Positions 30,588 through 36,840 of a DNA stretch of 36,840 bases are shown piece after piece; within the stretch, counting starts at the first letter, position 1; each line of letters starts with the position of its first letter. The position numbers and the translations under genes are program-made. The notes beneath the pieces are model-generated. The model saw only the letters and a program-made list of their open reading frames with translations. It did not search any database and was not told the DNA's origin. The stretch covers positions 1 through 36,840 of the forward strand of contig CALKGG010000113.1 in the NCBI GenBank assembly GCA_938084885.1, read 5' to 3'. This DNA is from an uncultured Acidimicrobiales bacterium. GTDB lineage: Bacteria > Actinomycetota > Acidimicrobiia > Acidimicrobiales > SHLQ01.

Positions 30588-32849
30588 ATGAGCATCCTCG
30601 GCAACCCCGTCGTGCGGGTCGAAGACCCGCGCTTTTTGACCACCGGCGGTATCTACGCCGCCGACATCGACCTCCCAGACGCAGTTCACGCCGTGTTCGT
30701 GCGATCGACGGCCGCTGCTGGCCCGATTGTGGCCATCGAAACGGACAGCGCACGCGAGGCCCCGGGAGTCGTGGCGGTGCTCACCGCCGCCGACCTCGAT
30801 TTGCAACCGTTCTCGAACCACAAGAGCGACGTACTGCGACGGTTTCCGCTCGCTTCTTCGGCGGTTCGATTTGCCGGCGAAGCTGTCGCTGTTGTCGTTG
30901 CTGAAACCTACGCTCAAGCGTTGGACGCGGCAGAACTCGTATGGGTCGATGTCGACGCGGTCGATGCAGTGACCTCGATCCGCCAAGCGCTCACAAACGA
31001 GCTTCTCGTTCACCCCGAACTGGGCACCAACGTCGTCAACGAGCGCTCGGTTGACGATCTCGACTTCTCCGGATGCGACATCGTGATCGATATGGAGATA
31101 GCGAACAACCGAATGAACGCTGCGCCCATCGAGCCTCGTGTAGCCGCAGCGCATTGGGGTGACGACGGGCGGCTCACGTGCTGGACGAGCGGCCAAGGCG
31201 CGCACCCAGGCCAAGCCCGAATCGCCGGAGTGCTCGGCCTCGAACGTGATGACGTGCACGTCATCACCGCCGACGTCGGCGGAAGTTTCGGCTCCAAAGC
31301 CGCACCGGGCCCCGAAGAAACCACACTCGGTGCCATCGCAAAGATCATCGGCCGACCCGTTCTTTGGGCGGAAACCCGTACCGAAAATTTCCTCGCCATG
31401 GGCCACGGCCGTTCGCAGCTGAACCGAGTCCGGTTAGGCGGAAGTGCCGACGGCAACCTGACCCACTACCAACTCGACATTGCCCAAGAAGCCGGAGCGT
31501 ACCCAGAGGGCGTGTCCTTCCTCCCATTCTTCACCTCGATCATGGCGAGTGGCGTCTACAACTTCGACCACGCAGCCGCTGGCTGGGTCAGCGTTGCCAC
31601 CAACACGACTCCCGTCGTTGCCTATCGAGGCGCAGGGCGCCCCGAGGCAACGGCATGTTTGGAACGAGCCATCGACGCCTATGCGGTCCAAGCCAGAATC
31701 GACCCTGGCGAACTGCGCCGCAAGAACTTCATACGGCCGGACCAGTTTCCGTTCCAAACGCCAATGGGCCAGGTCTACGACAGCGGCGACTATGGGGCTG
31801 CTCTCGACCTTGCGCTCCATAACGCAAACTACGACGATCTGCGTATCGAACAAAAGCGCCGCATCGATGCTGGATTGGCCAGCGTGCTCGGTATTGGCAT
31901 TGCTTCCTACGTCGAGATCACTGCCCCCGGTGCAATGGGAACCGACGCCGAGTTTGGTTCGATCGAGGTGGGTAACGACGGCAAGGTCATTGCTCGCACC
32001 GGCTCGACACCCTATGGCCAAGGCCACGAGACCACCTGGGCAATGGTGATCTCGGATCGATTGGGGATATCGATGGACGACATCACCGTCCTATGGGGCA
32101 ATACCGACACGGTCGCATCGTCCAAAATCACCGGAGGCTCGCGCTCGGTGCAATTGGCCGGATCAGCAATGGCCGACGCGGCCGACCGAGTCATTGCGGC
32201 GAGCAAAGAAACCGCAGCCGACCTGCTCGAGGCCGCACCCGCCGACATCACCTTCGACGCAACCGACGGCCGTTTTCATGTCGCTGGCACACCAGCCAAG
32301 GGCGTCACATGGGCCGAGATTGCCAGCGCGACCGAAGCAGCGGTCGTCGGCGTAAGCGAGTTCAGCCAAACCGGGGCGACGTTTCCGTTTGGCACCCACG
32401 TTGCTGTCGTCGAGGTTGACACGCTCACCGGCAACGTCACCGTGTTGCGCTTTGTCACCACCGACGACGCAGGCACGCTTATCAACCCGCTCATTGCTGA
32501 GGGACAAGTGCACGGCGGGGTGGCATCGGGCATTGGTCAGGCCCTGTACGAAGAAATCACCTACGACGAATACGGCAACCTGACCTCATCGAATCTCGCC
32601 GACTACGCCCTCCCCGGACCGACCGAGCTACCGAGCTTTGACATCACGCTGACCCAGACAGCAACCCCGCTCAACCCACTCGGCGCCAAAGGAATCGGCG
32701 AAGCGGGTTCGGTCGGGTCGACGCCGGCGGTACAGAACGCGGTCATTGACGCACTCGCGCACGTCGGCGTCCGCCACATCGACCTCCCGCTGACACCGTC
32801 GAAGGTGTGGAACGCCTACGAAAAGGCGTTGGCAGCGTCGCCAATGTAG
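30588..32849 (+). CDS. Form-II CoxL-like molybdenum hydroxylase large subunit
   Basis: The 753-residue protein is a molybdopterin-binding subunit of the xanthine dehydrogenase/aerobic CO dehydrogenase family. It starts with the a/b hammerhead domain (RVEDPRFLTTGGIYAADIDLPD, RFAGEAVAVVVAE). The Moco-binding half shows TSGQGAHPGQARIAG, DVGGSFGSK (229-237), the active-site loop AYRGAGR (345-351) and, near the C-terminus, LGAKGIGEAGSVGSTPAV with the catalytic Glu. AYRGAGR marks form II (BMS-type); true CO dehydrogenases (form I) have AYxCSFR with the copper-binding Cys. CO oxidation is therefore unlikely and the substrate is unknown. No FAD (medium) or 2Fe-2S (small) subunit gene is adjacent: both neighbours are on the opposite strand. 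Its last 34 bp overlap the tail of the ABC gene. Confidence 0.85.
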   Translation: MSILGNPVVRVEDPRFLTTGGIYAADIDLPDAVHAVFVRSTAAAGPIVAIETDSAREAPGVVAVLTAADLDLQPFSNHKSDVLRRFPLASSAVRFAGEAVAVVVAETYAQALDAAELVWVDVDAVDAVTSIRQALTNELLVHPELGTNVVNERSVDDLDFSGCDIVIDMEIANNRMNAAPIEPRVAAAHWGDDGRLTCWTSGQGAHPGQARIAGVLGLERDDVHVITADVGGSFGSKAAPGPEETTLGAIAKIIGRPVLWAETRTENFLAMGHGRSQLNRVRLGGSADGNLTHYQLDIAQEAGAYPEGVSFLPFFTSIMASGVYNFDHAAAGWVSVATNTTPVVAYRGAGRPEATACLERAIDAYAVQARIDPGELRRKNFIRPDQFPFQTPMGQVYDSGDYGAALDLALHNANYDDLRIEQKRRIDAGLASVLGIGIASYVEITAPGAMGTDAEFGSIEVGNDGKVIARTGSTPYGQGHETTWAMVISDRLGISMDDITVLWGNTDTVASSKITGGSRSVQLAGSAMADAADRVIAASKETAADLLEAAPADITFDATDGRFHVAGTPAKGVTWAEIASATEAAVVGVSEFSQTGATFPFGTHVAVVEVDTLTGNVTVLRFVTTDDAGTLINPLIAEGQVHGGVASGIGQALYEEITYDEYGNLTSSNLADYALPGPTELPSFDITLTQTATPLNPLGAKGIGEAGSVGSTPAVQNAVIDALAHVGVRHIDLPLTPSKVWNAYEKALAASPM

Positions 32850-33856
32850 GTCACGCTGACCTGGTCTCCGCGGGACCATTCGGCGCGTGCAGGCGCCCGG
32901 ACGAGCACCTGGGTGCCGTCGAGATCGACGGTGACCATCATGTCGTGCCCGTAGTACTCGGTGAGCGTCACGAGACCCGGACCGTTGCGTTCCAGCGCGA
33001 GGTCTTCGGGTCGCACGAGCACGTCGACTGCTCCTGTTGTGTTGGTGACCAGCGGCAACCCACCGACCACTGTTTCGGCCCGGCTACCAGAACCGGTGCC
33101 CTTCAACAGGTTGACATCTCCAACAAACGACGCAATCCACGGCGACGAGGGCGTTTGGTAGATGTCTTGTGGTGAACCAATTTGTTCGATGCGCCCGCTG
33201 GTCATCACGGCGACCTCGTCGCCGAGCACAAAGGCTTCCTCTTGATCGTGAGTCACAAAGATCGAGGTGATTCCAAGATCGATGAGCAACCGGTGAACCT
33301 CAGTGCGCACCCCCACTCGTAGCGCCGAGTCAAGGTTCGAGAAGGGTTCGTCGAGCAACAACACCGACGGACGCGGCGCAATTGCTCGGGCCAGAGCAAC
33401 CCGCTGCTGTTGCCCACCCGACAACGTGTCGGGCATGCGGTCGACGAGATTGGCTAGTCCAACCATGTCGAGCGCCTCGTGGACGCGTGGCCCCTTACGC
33501 TCGGCCCTATCGAGCCCATAGCCGACATTCTTCCCGACCGTCAGATGCGGAAAGAGCGCCCAATCTTGGAACACCATCCCAACGTTGCGTTTCTCGGGTG
33601 GAACCCACGCAGAGGACCCCGCCATGACTTGGGTGCCGACCATGATCTCACCCTCGTCGGGCCGTTCGAGGCCAGCGATGAGCCGAAGGAGAGTGGTCTT
33701 GCCACAGCCGCTCGGGCCAAGTAGCGCAAGGCTGGTCCCTGGTTCCACCGAAAGGTCGATCTCGTGAAGAACGTCGGTGTCCCCGAAGGACTTGTTGACG
33801 CCTCGAACATCGACACCTCGGGCGGCGATGCCAGCATCAGTACTTGCATTGGTCAT
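32816..33856 (-). CDS. ABC transporter ATP-binding protein (FbpC/PotA type)
   Basis: The 346-residue product is an importer ATPase. Visible are Walker A GPSGCGKTT, the Q-loop VFQDWALFPH, the signature LSGGQQQR, Walker B VLLLDEPFSNLD and the H-loop THDQEEA, followed by a C-terminal TOBE region (DVLVRPEDLAL, EWSRGDQVSVTYIG). The segment VPPEKRNVGMVFQDWALFPHLTVGKNVGYGL is most like iron(III) transporters of the FbpC group, but polyamine- and sulfate-type ATPases look similar. No permease or binding protein is in the window. It starts 6 nt after the stop of the metallopeptidase gene, so the two are likely co-transcribed. Confidence 0.85.
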   Translation of the reverse strand: MTNASTDAGIAARGVDVRGVNKSFGDTDVLHEIDLSVEPGTSLALLGPSGCGKTTLLRLIAGLERPDEGEIMVGTQVMAGSSAWVPPEKRNVGMVFQDWALFPHLTVGKNVGYGLDRAERKGPRVHEALDMVGLANLVDRMPDTLSGGQQQRVALARAIAPRPSVLLLDEPFSNLDSALRVGVRTEVHRLLIDLGITSIFVTHDQEEAFVLGDEVAVMTSGRIEQIGSPQDIYQTPSSPWIASFVGDVNLLKGTGSGSRAETVVGGLPLVTNTTGAVDVLVRPEDLALERNGPGLVTLTEYYGHDMMVTVDLDGTQVLVRAPARAEWSRGDQVSVTYIGDAANAFS

Positions 33857-33862
33857 GGGTGA

Positions 33863-34843
33863 TCAGCCTGGGCTCAGCTGCCCGTCGAACGTGGTGCAGC
33901 TATCGGTTCCTCTATTGAACCCGGTGTTGAACCATTCGATGCGCTGAGCCGATGAACCATGGGTGAAATTCTCTTGGTTTGTGCTGCCGGTAATAGCGTC
34001 GTCACCAACCGCGCCGGCCGCGTTTACCCCTTCATCGAGGTCTCCACTATCGAGGAAACCGCGATCGGAGAAGCTCCGGGCCCATGCACCAGCGAAACAA
34101 TCGGCTTGCAATTCGAGACCGACCTGGAGAGCGTTCGACTCGACTGTTCCAACGGCGCTCTGCGCCTGACGGAGCGCAGCGTTAATCCCCAACAAGTTCT
34201 GAACATGGTGGCCAATCTCGTGGGCCAATATGTATGCCTGGCTGAAGTCGCCCTCGGCGCCCAGCTGTTGTTGTAACAGGAACATGTATTCAATGTCGAT
34301 GTAGGCAGTGTTGTCCGCGGGGCAATAGAACGGTCCAACCGCACTCGTTGCATTGCCGCAACCACCAGTGCTGACACCATTTTCAAAGACGTTGACCGTG
34401 GCATCCTCGTAGACCAGCCCAGCTTCGGTGAACTCATCGGGCCAGAAGTCGTCTTGGAGGTCGTCGAGTACAAAGTTGATGAGTGTGAACGCCTCTTCCT
34501 CTTCAGCCGACCCCGAACCTCCAGCTCCAGTAGAACCAGCGTCGGTGCCACCAAAGGACGTTGTCGAGTCGCCTGTCGAGCCGCTGCTCAGCAGGCTGAA
34601 CAGGACAAAGACGACAAGACCCACAGCGATCAACGCACCGAGACCGCACCCGCCGCGCTGGGCCTGGCCTCCCCCGAGGCTCCCACCGCTGAGGCTTCCT
34701 GAGCCAAGTCCGCCGCTTCCTCGAGAACTACCAAATCCTCGTGAAGAACCACGCGGCGAGCGCCGCGACGGCGCCCGTGACCGACCGGTGCCGCGAGTGT
34801 CGCGAACGTTCTTACTCCGATAGCCCTTCGGAACTTTGACCAT
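33863..34843 (-). CDS. Membrane-anchored neutral zinc metallopeptidase (YpfJ-like)
   Basis: The 326-residue product begins with an Arg/Ser/Gly-rich cytoplasmic tail of about 65 residues, then one membrane helix (69-86, LGALIAVGLVVFVLFSLL), a Ser/Gly linker and an extracytoplasmic peptidase domain. That domain has the zinc motif ILAHEIGHHVQNLLG (HEIGHH at 208-213), the downstream ELQADCFAGAWA with the likely third ligand Glu, and GCGNATSAVGPFYCPADNTAYID. This is the order of the KPN_02809/YpfJ putative neutral zinc metallopeptidase family (PF04228). The substrate is unknown. GGGGAG lies about 5 nt before ATG 34843. It is followed by the ABC ATPase gene after 6 nt, which is an unusual partner. 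Confidence 0.85.
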   Translation of the reverse strand: MVKVPKGYRSKNVRDTRGTGRSRAPSRRSPRGSSRGFGSSRGSGGLGSGSLSGGSLGGGQAQRGGCGLGALIAVGLVVFVLFSLLSSGSTGDSTTSFGGTDAGSTGAGGSGSAEEEEAFTLINFVLDDLQDDFWPDEFTEAGLVYEDATVNVFENGVSTGGCGNATSAVGPFYCPADNTAYIDIEYMFLLQQQLGAEGDFSQAYILAHEIGHHVQNLLGINAALRQAQSAVGTVESNALQVGLELQADCFAGAWARSFSDRGFLDSGDLDEGVNAAGAVGDDAITGSTNQENFTHGSSAQRIEWFNTGFNRGTDSCTTFDGQLSPG

Positions 34844-34920
34844 GGTCTCTCCCCTTGTGTTCCCCGGGTAAGGGGCCGCCCTCTGTCGCCAAGCCTAGCT
34901 TTATGGACCGATGCGTTCAG

Positions 34921-35334
34921 TTAGCGCTGCGCTGGCCATTGAAACTCGCGGTTCGGCTGACGACCGTCGAGTCGGCGGCCACGGGCATTTCGTTCCATAG
35001 GATTCTCGGGAATGTGGACCCGTGAACCCGGCCGAGATCCCGCTGGCCGCGGCTGAATGATCGCAACCGGACGCTGATCCGCGTACGGACGCTCGATCCG
35101 CGGATGCTGCGGTCCGTCTGTACGGGTGGCATCGATCGACTCGAGGTTTTGACTTCTCGATCGACGAGGCCACACCACAAAGGTGAGGAGGTACGCGATC
35201 AATCCAATCAGTGCGACCAGCACGACCACTTCAGATGTACTCAACGATTGGCCACGGACACCCAAAGACGTCATTGCAATGATGGCAATGACGGCCGCCA
35301 GAAAGGCCCCGAAGCGTTTCCACTTCCCCTGCAT
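34921..35334 (-). CDS. Small membrane protein with two helices, function unknown
   Basis: From the ATG at 35334 the product has 137 residues: a short basic start MQGKWKRFG, helix 1 (about 9-25), helix 2 (about 35-55, VVVLVALIGLIAYLLTFVVW) and a basic, proline-rich cytoplasmic tail with many Arg residues. The longer frame up to 36030 covers the divergent gene in antisense and has a repetitive, non-protein-like composition, so it is rejected. TACGTT lies 7 nt before the ATG, so a leaderless transcript is plausible. I recognise no family. Confidence 0.6.
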   Translation of the reverse strand: MQGKWKRFGAFLAAVIAIIAMTSLGVRGQSLSTSEVVVLVALIGLIAYLLTFVVWPRRSRSQNLESIDATRTDGPQHPRIERPYADQRPVAIIQPRPAGSRPGSRVHIPENPMERNARGRRLDGRQPNREFQWPAQR

Positions 35335-35341
35335 GGTCGCG

Positions 35342-35347
35342 AACGTA
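35342..35347 (-). promoter_or_regulatory. Candidate -10 element of a leaderless gene
   Basis: On the minus strand TACGTT ends 7 nt before ATG 35334. Confidence 0.3.
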
Positions 35348-35473
35348 GGCGCATCGTCATGCGTCGCGCAACTTTGTTGGCCGCTTTGTTGTGCACCGGG
35401 CACGCAACCCATTGCCCAGATCATGCGCCGGGGTGACCGACCTGGACCACCAACAAACCGTAGGATGACGGGA

Positions 35474-36454
35474 ATGTCTCGCACGAATATCTTGGCGCGT
35501 GAATTGCGCGGAACCCTTGTGGTGCTCCTCGTTGGCGCGCTCATCGTCTGGCTCTTTGCTCGACTCAACGATGATCGTCTTGAGGCGCAGGCCGCGCAGG
35601 CATTGGCCGAGCAAACAACGACAACGATTGCGACGACAACGACCACCACAACGATTCCAACGAGCGACACCGAACGACTCTGCTCGCTCGCAACCGGATT
35701 CCGTTCGAGCCTGTCAGAGGTTCGGATCTCGCTCGTCGACAACGCTGGCGATTCTCTCGAACCAACCAATGCGTTGCCGATCGATGTTGGCCTCCATGCC
35801 CTCGGCGACATTCCCGTCGAGGTCCGAGAGGCACGCACGGTCGCAGGCGAAGAGGCATTCATCAACGGCGCGCCCTTCACAACAACAACGACGATCGACC
35901 CCAACGAATCAACAACAACCACCGCGCCACCAGCTCCCGAACGACGGGTTCCGCCAGATCTTGTCGATACCGAACTGATCGACCCACTCGAGTCCGGACT
36001 TCTCGGCGAGCCCCAGGAGGTTGCGCTCAACTTCTACGCCACTGCATCGGCGCTCCGTCTTGGCACGATCACCGCCGACTTTGCCGCGGCGGCCGACTAT
36101 TTCATCGACTTTGTCGAGATCGGCGGGAGCGCTCGTTGGGATCTCGAAGAGCTGTTGCAGTCAGACTTCAGCGATCAGTGGGTTGCCTTGTCGACCGCGC
36201 CGGTCGTCGGTGTCGACGCCACGCTCGAATTCATCGAAGAAGAGTGCAGTATCCGCATTGGGAATGGCTTCATCTACCGTGAGGAAGCCCCGGAGCTTCA
36301 GACGGTCACACCAATCCGTGTGCCCACGCCGGTCGATCCAAACGCGAACCGAGCGCCCGCACCAACAACGCCACCGACGACCGCACCTGCGCCGACAACC
36401 GCCGCACCACAAACCACGGCTGCTCCACCAGCGGCACCGCCAGCCGAGCAGTAG
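35474..36454 (+). CDS. Membrane-anchored protein with Thr-rich linkers, function unknown
   Basis: From the ATG at 35474 (AGGA 8 nt upstream) the protein has 326 residues. It has one N-terminal helix (about 13-30, GTLVVLLVGALIVWLFARL), a threonine-rich linker (TTTTIATTTTTTTIP), a domain of about 80 residues, a second threonine-rich linker and another domain of about 120 residues (VDTELIDPLESGLLGEPQEVALNFYATASAL to IRIGNGFIYREEAPE). It ends in a Pro/Ala/Thr-rich tail. The two domains are probably exposed outside the membrane. No enzymatic motif is visible and I recognise no family. The gene for a cyclotransferase follows after 3 nt, so the two are likely co-expressed. Confidence 0.65.
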   Translation: MSRTNILARELRGTLVVLLVGALIVWLFARLNDDRLEAQAAQALAEQTTTTIATTTTTTTIPTSDTERLCSLATGFRSSLSEVRISLVDNAGDSLEPTNALPIDVGLHALGDIPVEVREARTVAGEEAFINGAPFTTTTTIDPNESTTTTAPPAPERRVPPDLVDTELIDPLESGLLGEPQEVALNFYATASALRLGTITADFAAAADYFIDFVEIGGSARWDLEELLQSDFSDQWVALSTAPVVGVDATLEFIEEECSIRIGNGFIYREEAPELQTVTPIRVPTPVDPNANRAPAPTTPPTTAPAPTTAAPQTTAAPPAAPPAEQ

Positions 36455-36457
36455 TCG

Positions 36458-36840
36458 GTGTCTCGCCAGTTGAAGAGCGGTCTTGGGGCGGGTGCTCTTG
36501 TTCTCATCGTGCTCGTGGGTCTCTGGGCGTTTTGGGGATCGAGCGCGTTAGAAGACCGCCAGCAAGACGAGGTTCTCTCCGAGCTCACCGCGGTCGTCGA
36601 AGAGAACTCGGCGACCACCGACGCACCATCGACGAGCGCGCCAACCACGGCCACCTCCAACAGCGACACTTCCACCACGACCTCCACCGAAACCACGACC
36701 TCTTCGGCCGCGGCGACGACTGGGACTGCGCCAACATCGTCCAGCACGTCATCATCGAGCACCCAAGCGCCAGATCGCACGACACCGACGGTGGCCTCGT
36801 TCACCATTGTCGAAACCATCCCCCACGACACCGGCGCCTT
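36458..36840 (+). CDS. Glutaminyl-peptide cyclotransferase (5' part, cut by window edge)
   Basis: The frame from GTG 36458 stays open to the right edge, giving 127 residues. It has one membrane helix (about 8-26, GLGAGALVLIVLVGLWAFW), a long Thr/Ser-rich linker and then VASFTIVETIPHDTGA at the very end of the window. That closing segment is the start of the glutamine cyclotransferase propeller family (PF05096), whose members begin V-x-x-x-P-H-D-x-x-A-F-T-Q-G. The enzyme converts N-terminal glutamine of secreted proteins into pyroglutamate. The call rests on this short match only. The anchor implies activity outside the cytoplasmic membrane. The gene lies 3 nt after the preceding Thr-rich membrane protein gene. 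Confidence 0.6.
   Translation, partial: MSRQLKSGLGAGALVLIVLVGLWAFWGSSALEDRQQDEVLSELTAVVEENSATTDAPSTSAPTTATSNSDTSTTTSTETTTSSAAATTGTAPTSSSTSSSSTQAPDRTTPTVASFTIVETIPHDTGA

Noticed and set aside
30486..31406. 306-residue minus-strand frame over the CoxL-like gene
   Set aside because: It is antisense to a clearly conserved protein and has no recognisable motif.
30588..32849. Genuine aerobic CO dehydrogenase
   Set aside because: The active-site loop is AYRGAGR (form II) and not AYxCSFR, so the copper-binding Cys is missing.
34921..36030. 369-residue minus-strand open frame
   Set aside because: The part above 35334 is antisense to the Thr-rich membrane protein; its valine and serine runs are mirror images of the ACA/ACG threonine codons. 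Only the last 137 residues look like a protein.

Overview
The window looks like chromosomal DNA of a high-GC actinobacterium, most likely a marine member of the Acidimicrobiia (Ilumatobacter-like). The taxonomic call is an inference. It rests on a bacterial proteasome activator (Bpa/PafE), a DUF3516 helicase, an SCO6745-family protein, a cell-wall protein ending in the class E sortase motif LAXTG, threonine-rich linkers on membrane-anchored proteins, and many starts that look leaderless (a TANNNT hexamer 6-8 nt before the start codon and no Shine-Dalgarno sequence). No tRNA, rRNA, CRISPR array, insertion sequence or phage gene was seen.

Left part (1-17966) is mainly an extracellular polysaccharide locus. 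After the 5' part of a secreted FG-GAP repeat protein (minus strand, cut by the window edge) comes a tightly packed plus-strand unit: Wzx-like flippase, Wzz-like protein, a large Asp-box beta-propeller lipoprotein and a GT4 glycosyltransferase. A second unit follows behind its own promoter: a second Wzz-like protein, a PAPS-type sulfotransferase, a Wzy/O-antigen-ligase-like membrane protein and a GT2 glycosyltransferase. Further along are a left-handed beta-helix gamma-carbonic-anhydrase-like protein, a DUF1972-type GT4 and a DegT-type sugar aminotransferase. Together these suggest a Wzx/Wzy-type pathway making an aminosugar-containing, probably sulfated, surface glycan. No initiating phosphoglycosyltransferase, outer export protein or tyrosine kinase is in the window. 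An MBL-fold hydrolase and mutY interrupt the locus.

Middle part (17905-27512) is mostly housekeeping: an unrecognised protein divergent from a cysteine-free thioredoxin-fold protein, an HExxH lipoprotein divergent from bpa, a DUF3179 lipoprotein, a small protein translationally adjacent to a DUF3516 DEAD/DEAH helicase that lacks an obvious canonical start codon, a YegS/DagK-type lipid kinase, a DUF937 protein and the YbaK deacylase.

Right part (27673-36840) holds a repeat-rich LAXTG surface protein with a perfect terminator hairpin buried in the convergent haloalkane dehalogenase gene, an orphan form-II CoxL-like molybdenum hydroxylase subunit, an ABC transporter ATPase paired with a YpfJ-like zinc metallopeptidase, two membrane-anchored proteins of unknown function, and the 5' end of a glutaminyl-peptide cyclotransferase gene cut by the right edge.

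All six convergent gene pairs are extremely tight (62 nt of overlap to 20 nt of gap), and two of these junctions carry 18-20 bp tandem duplications that include the stop codons.
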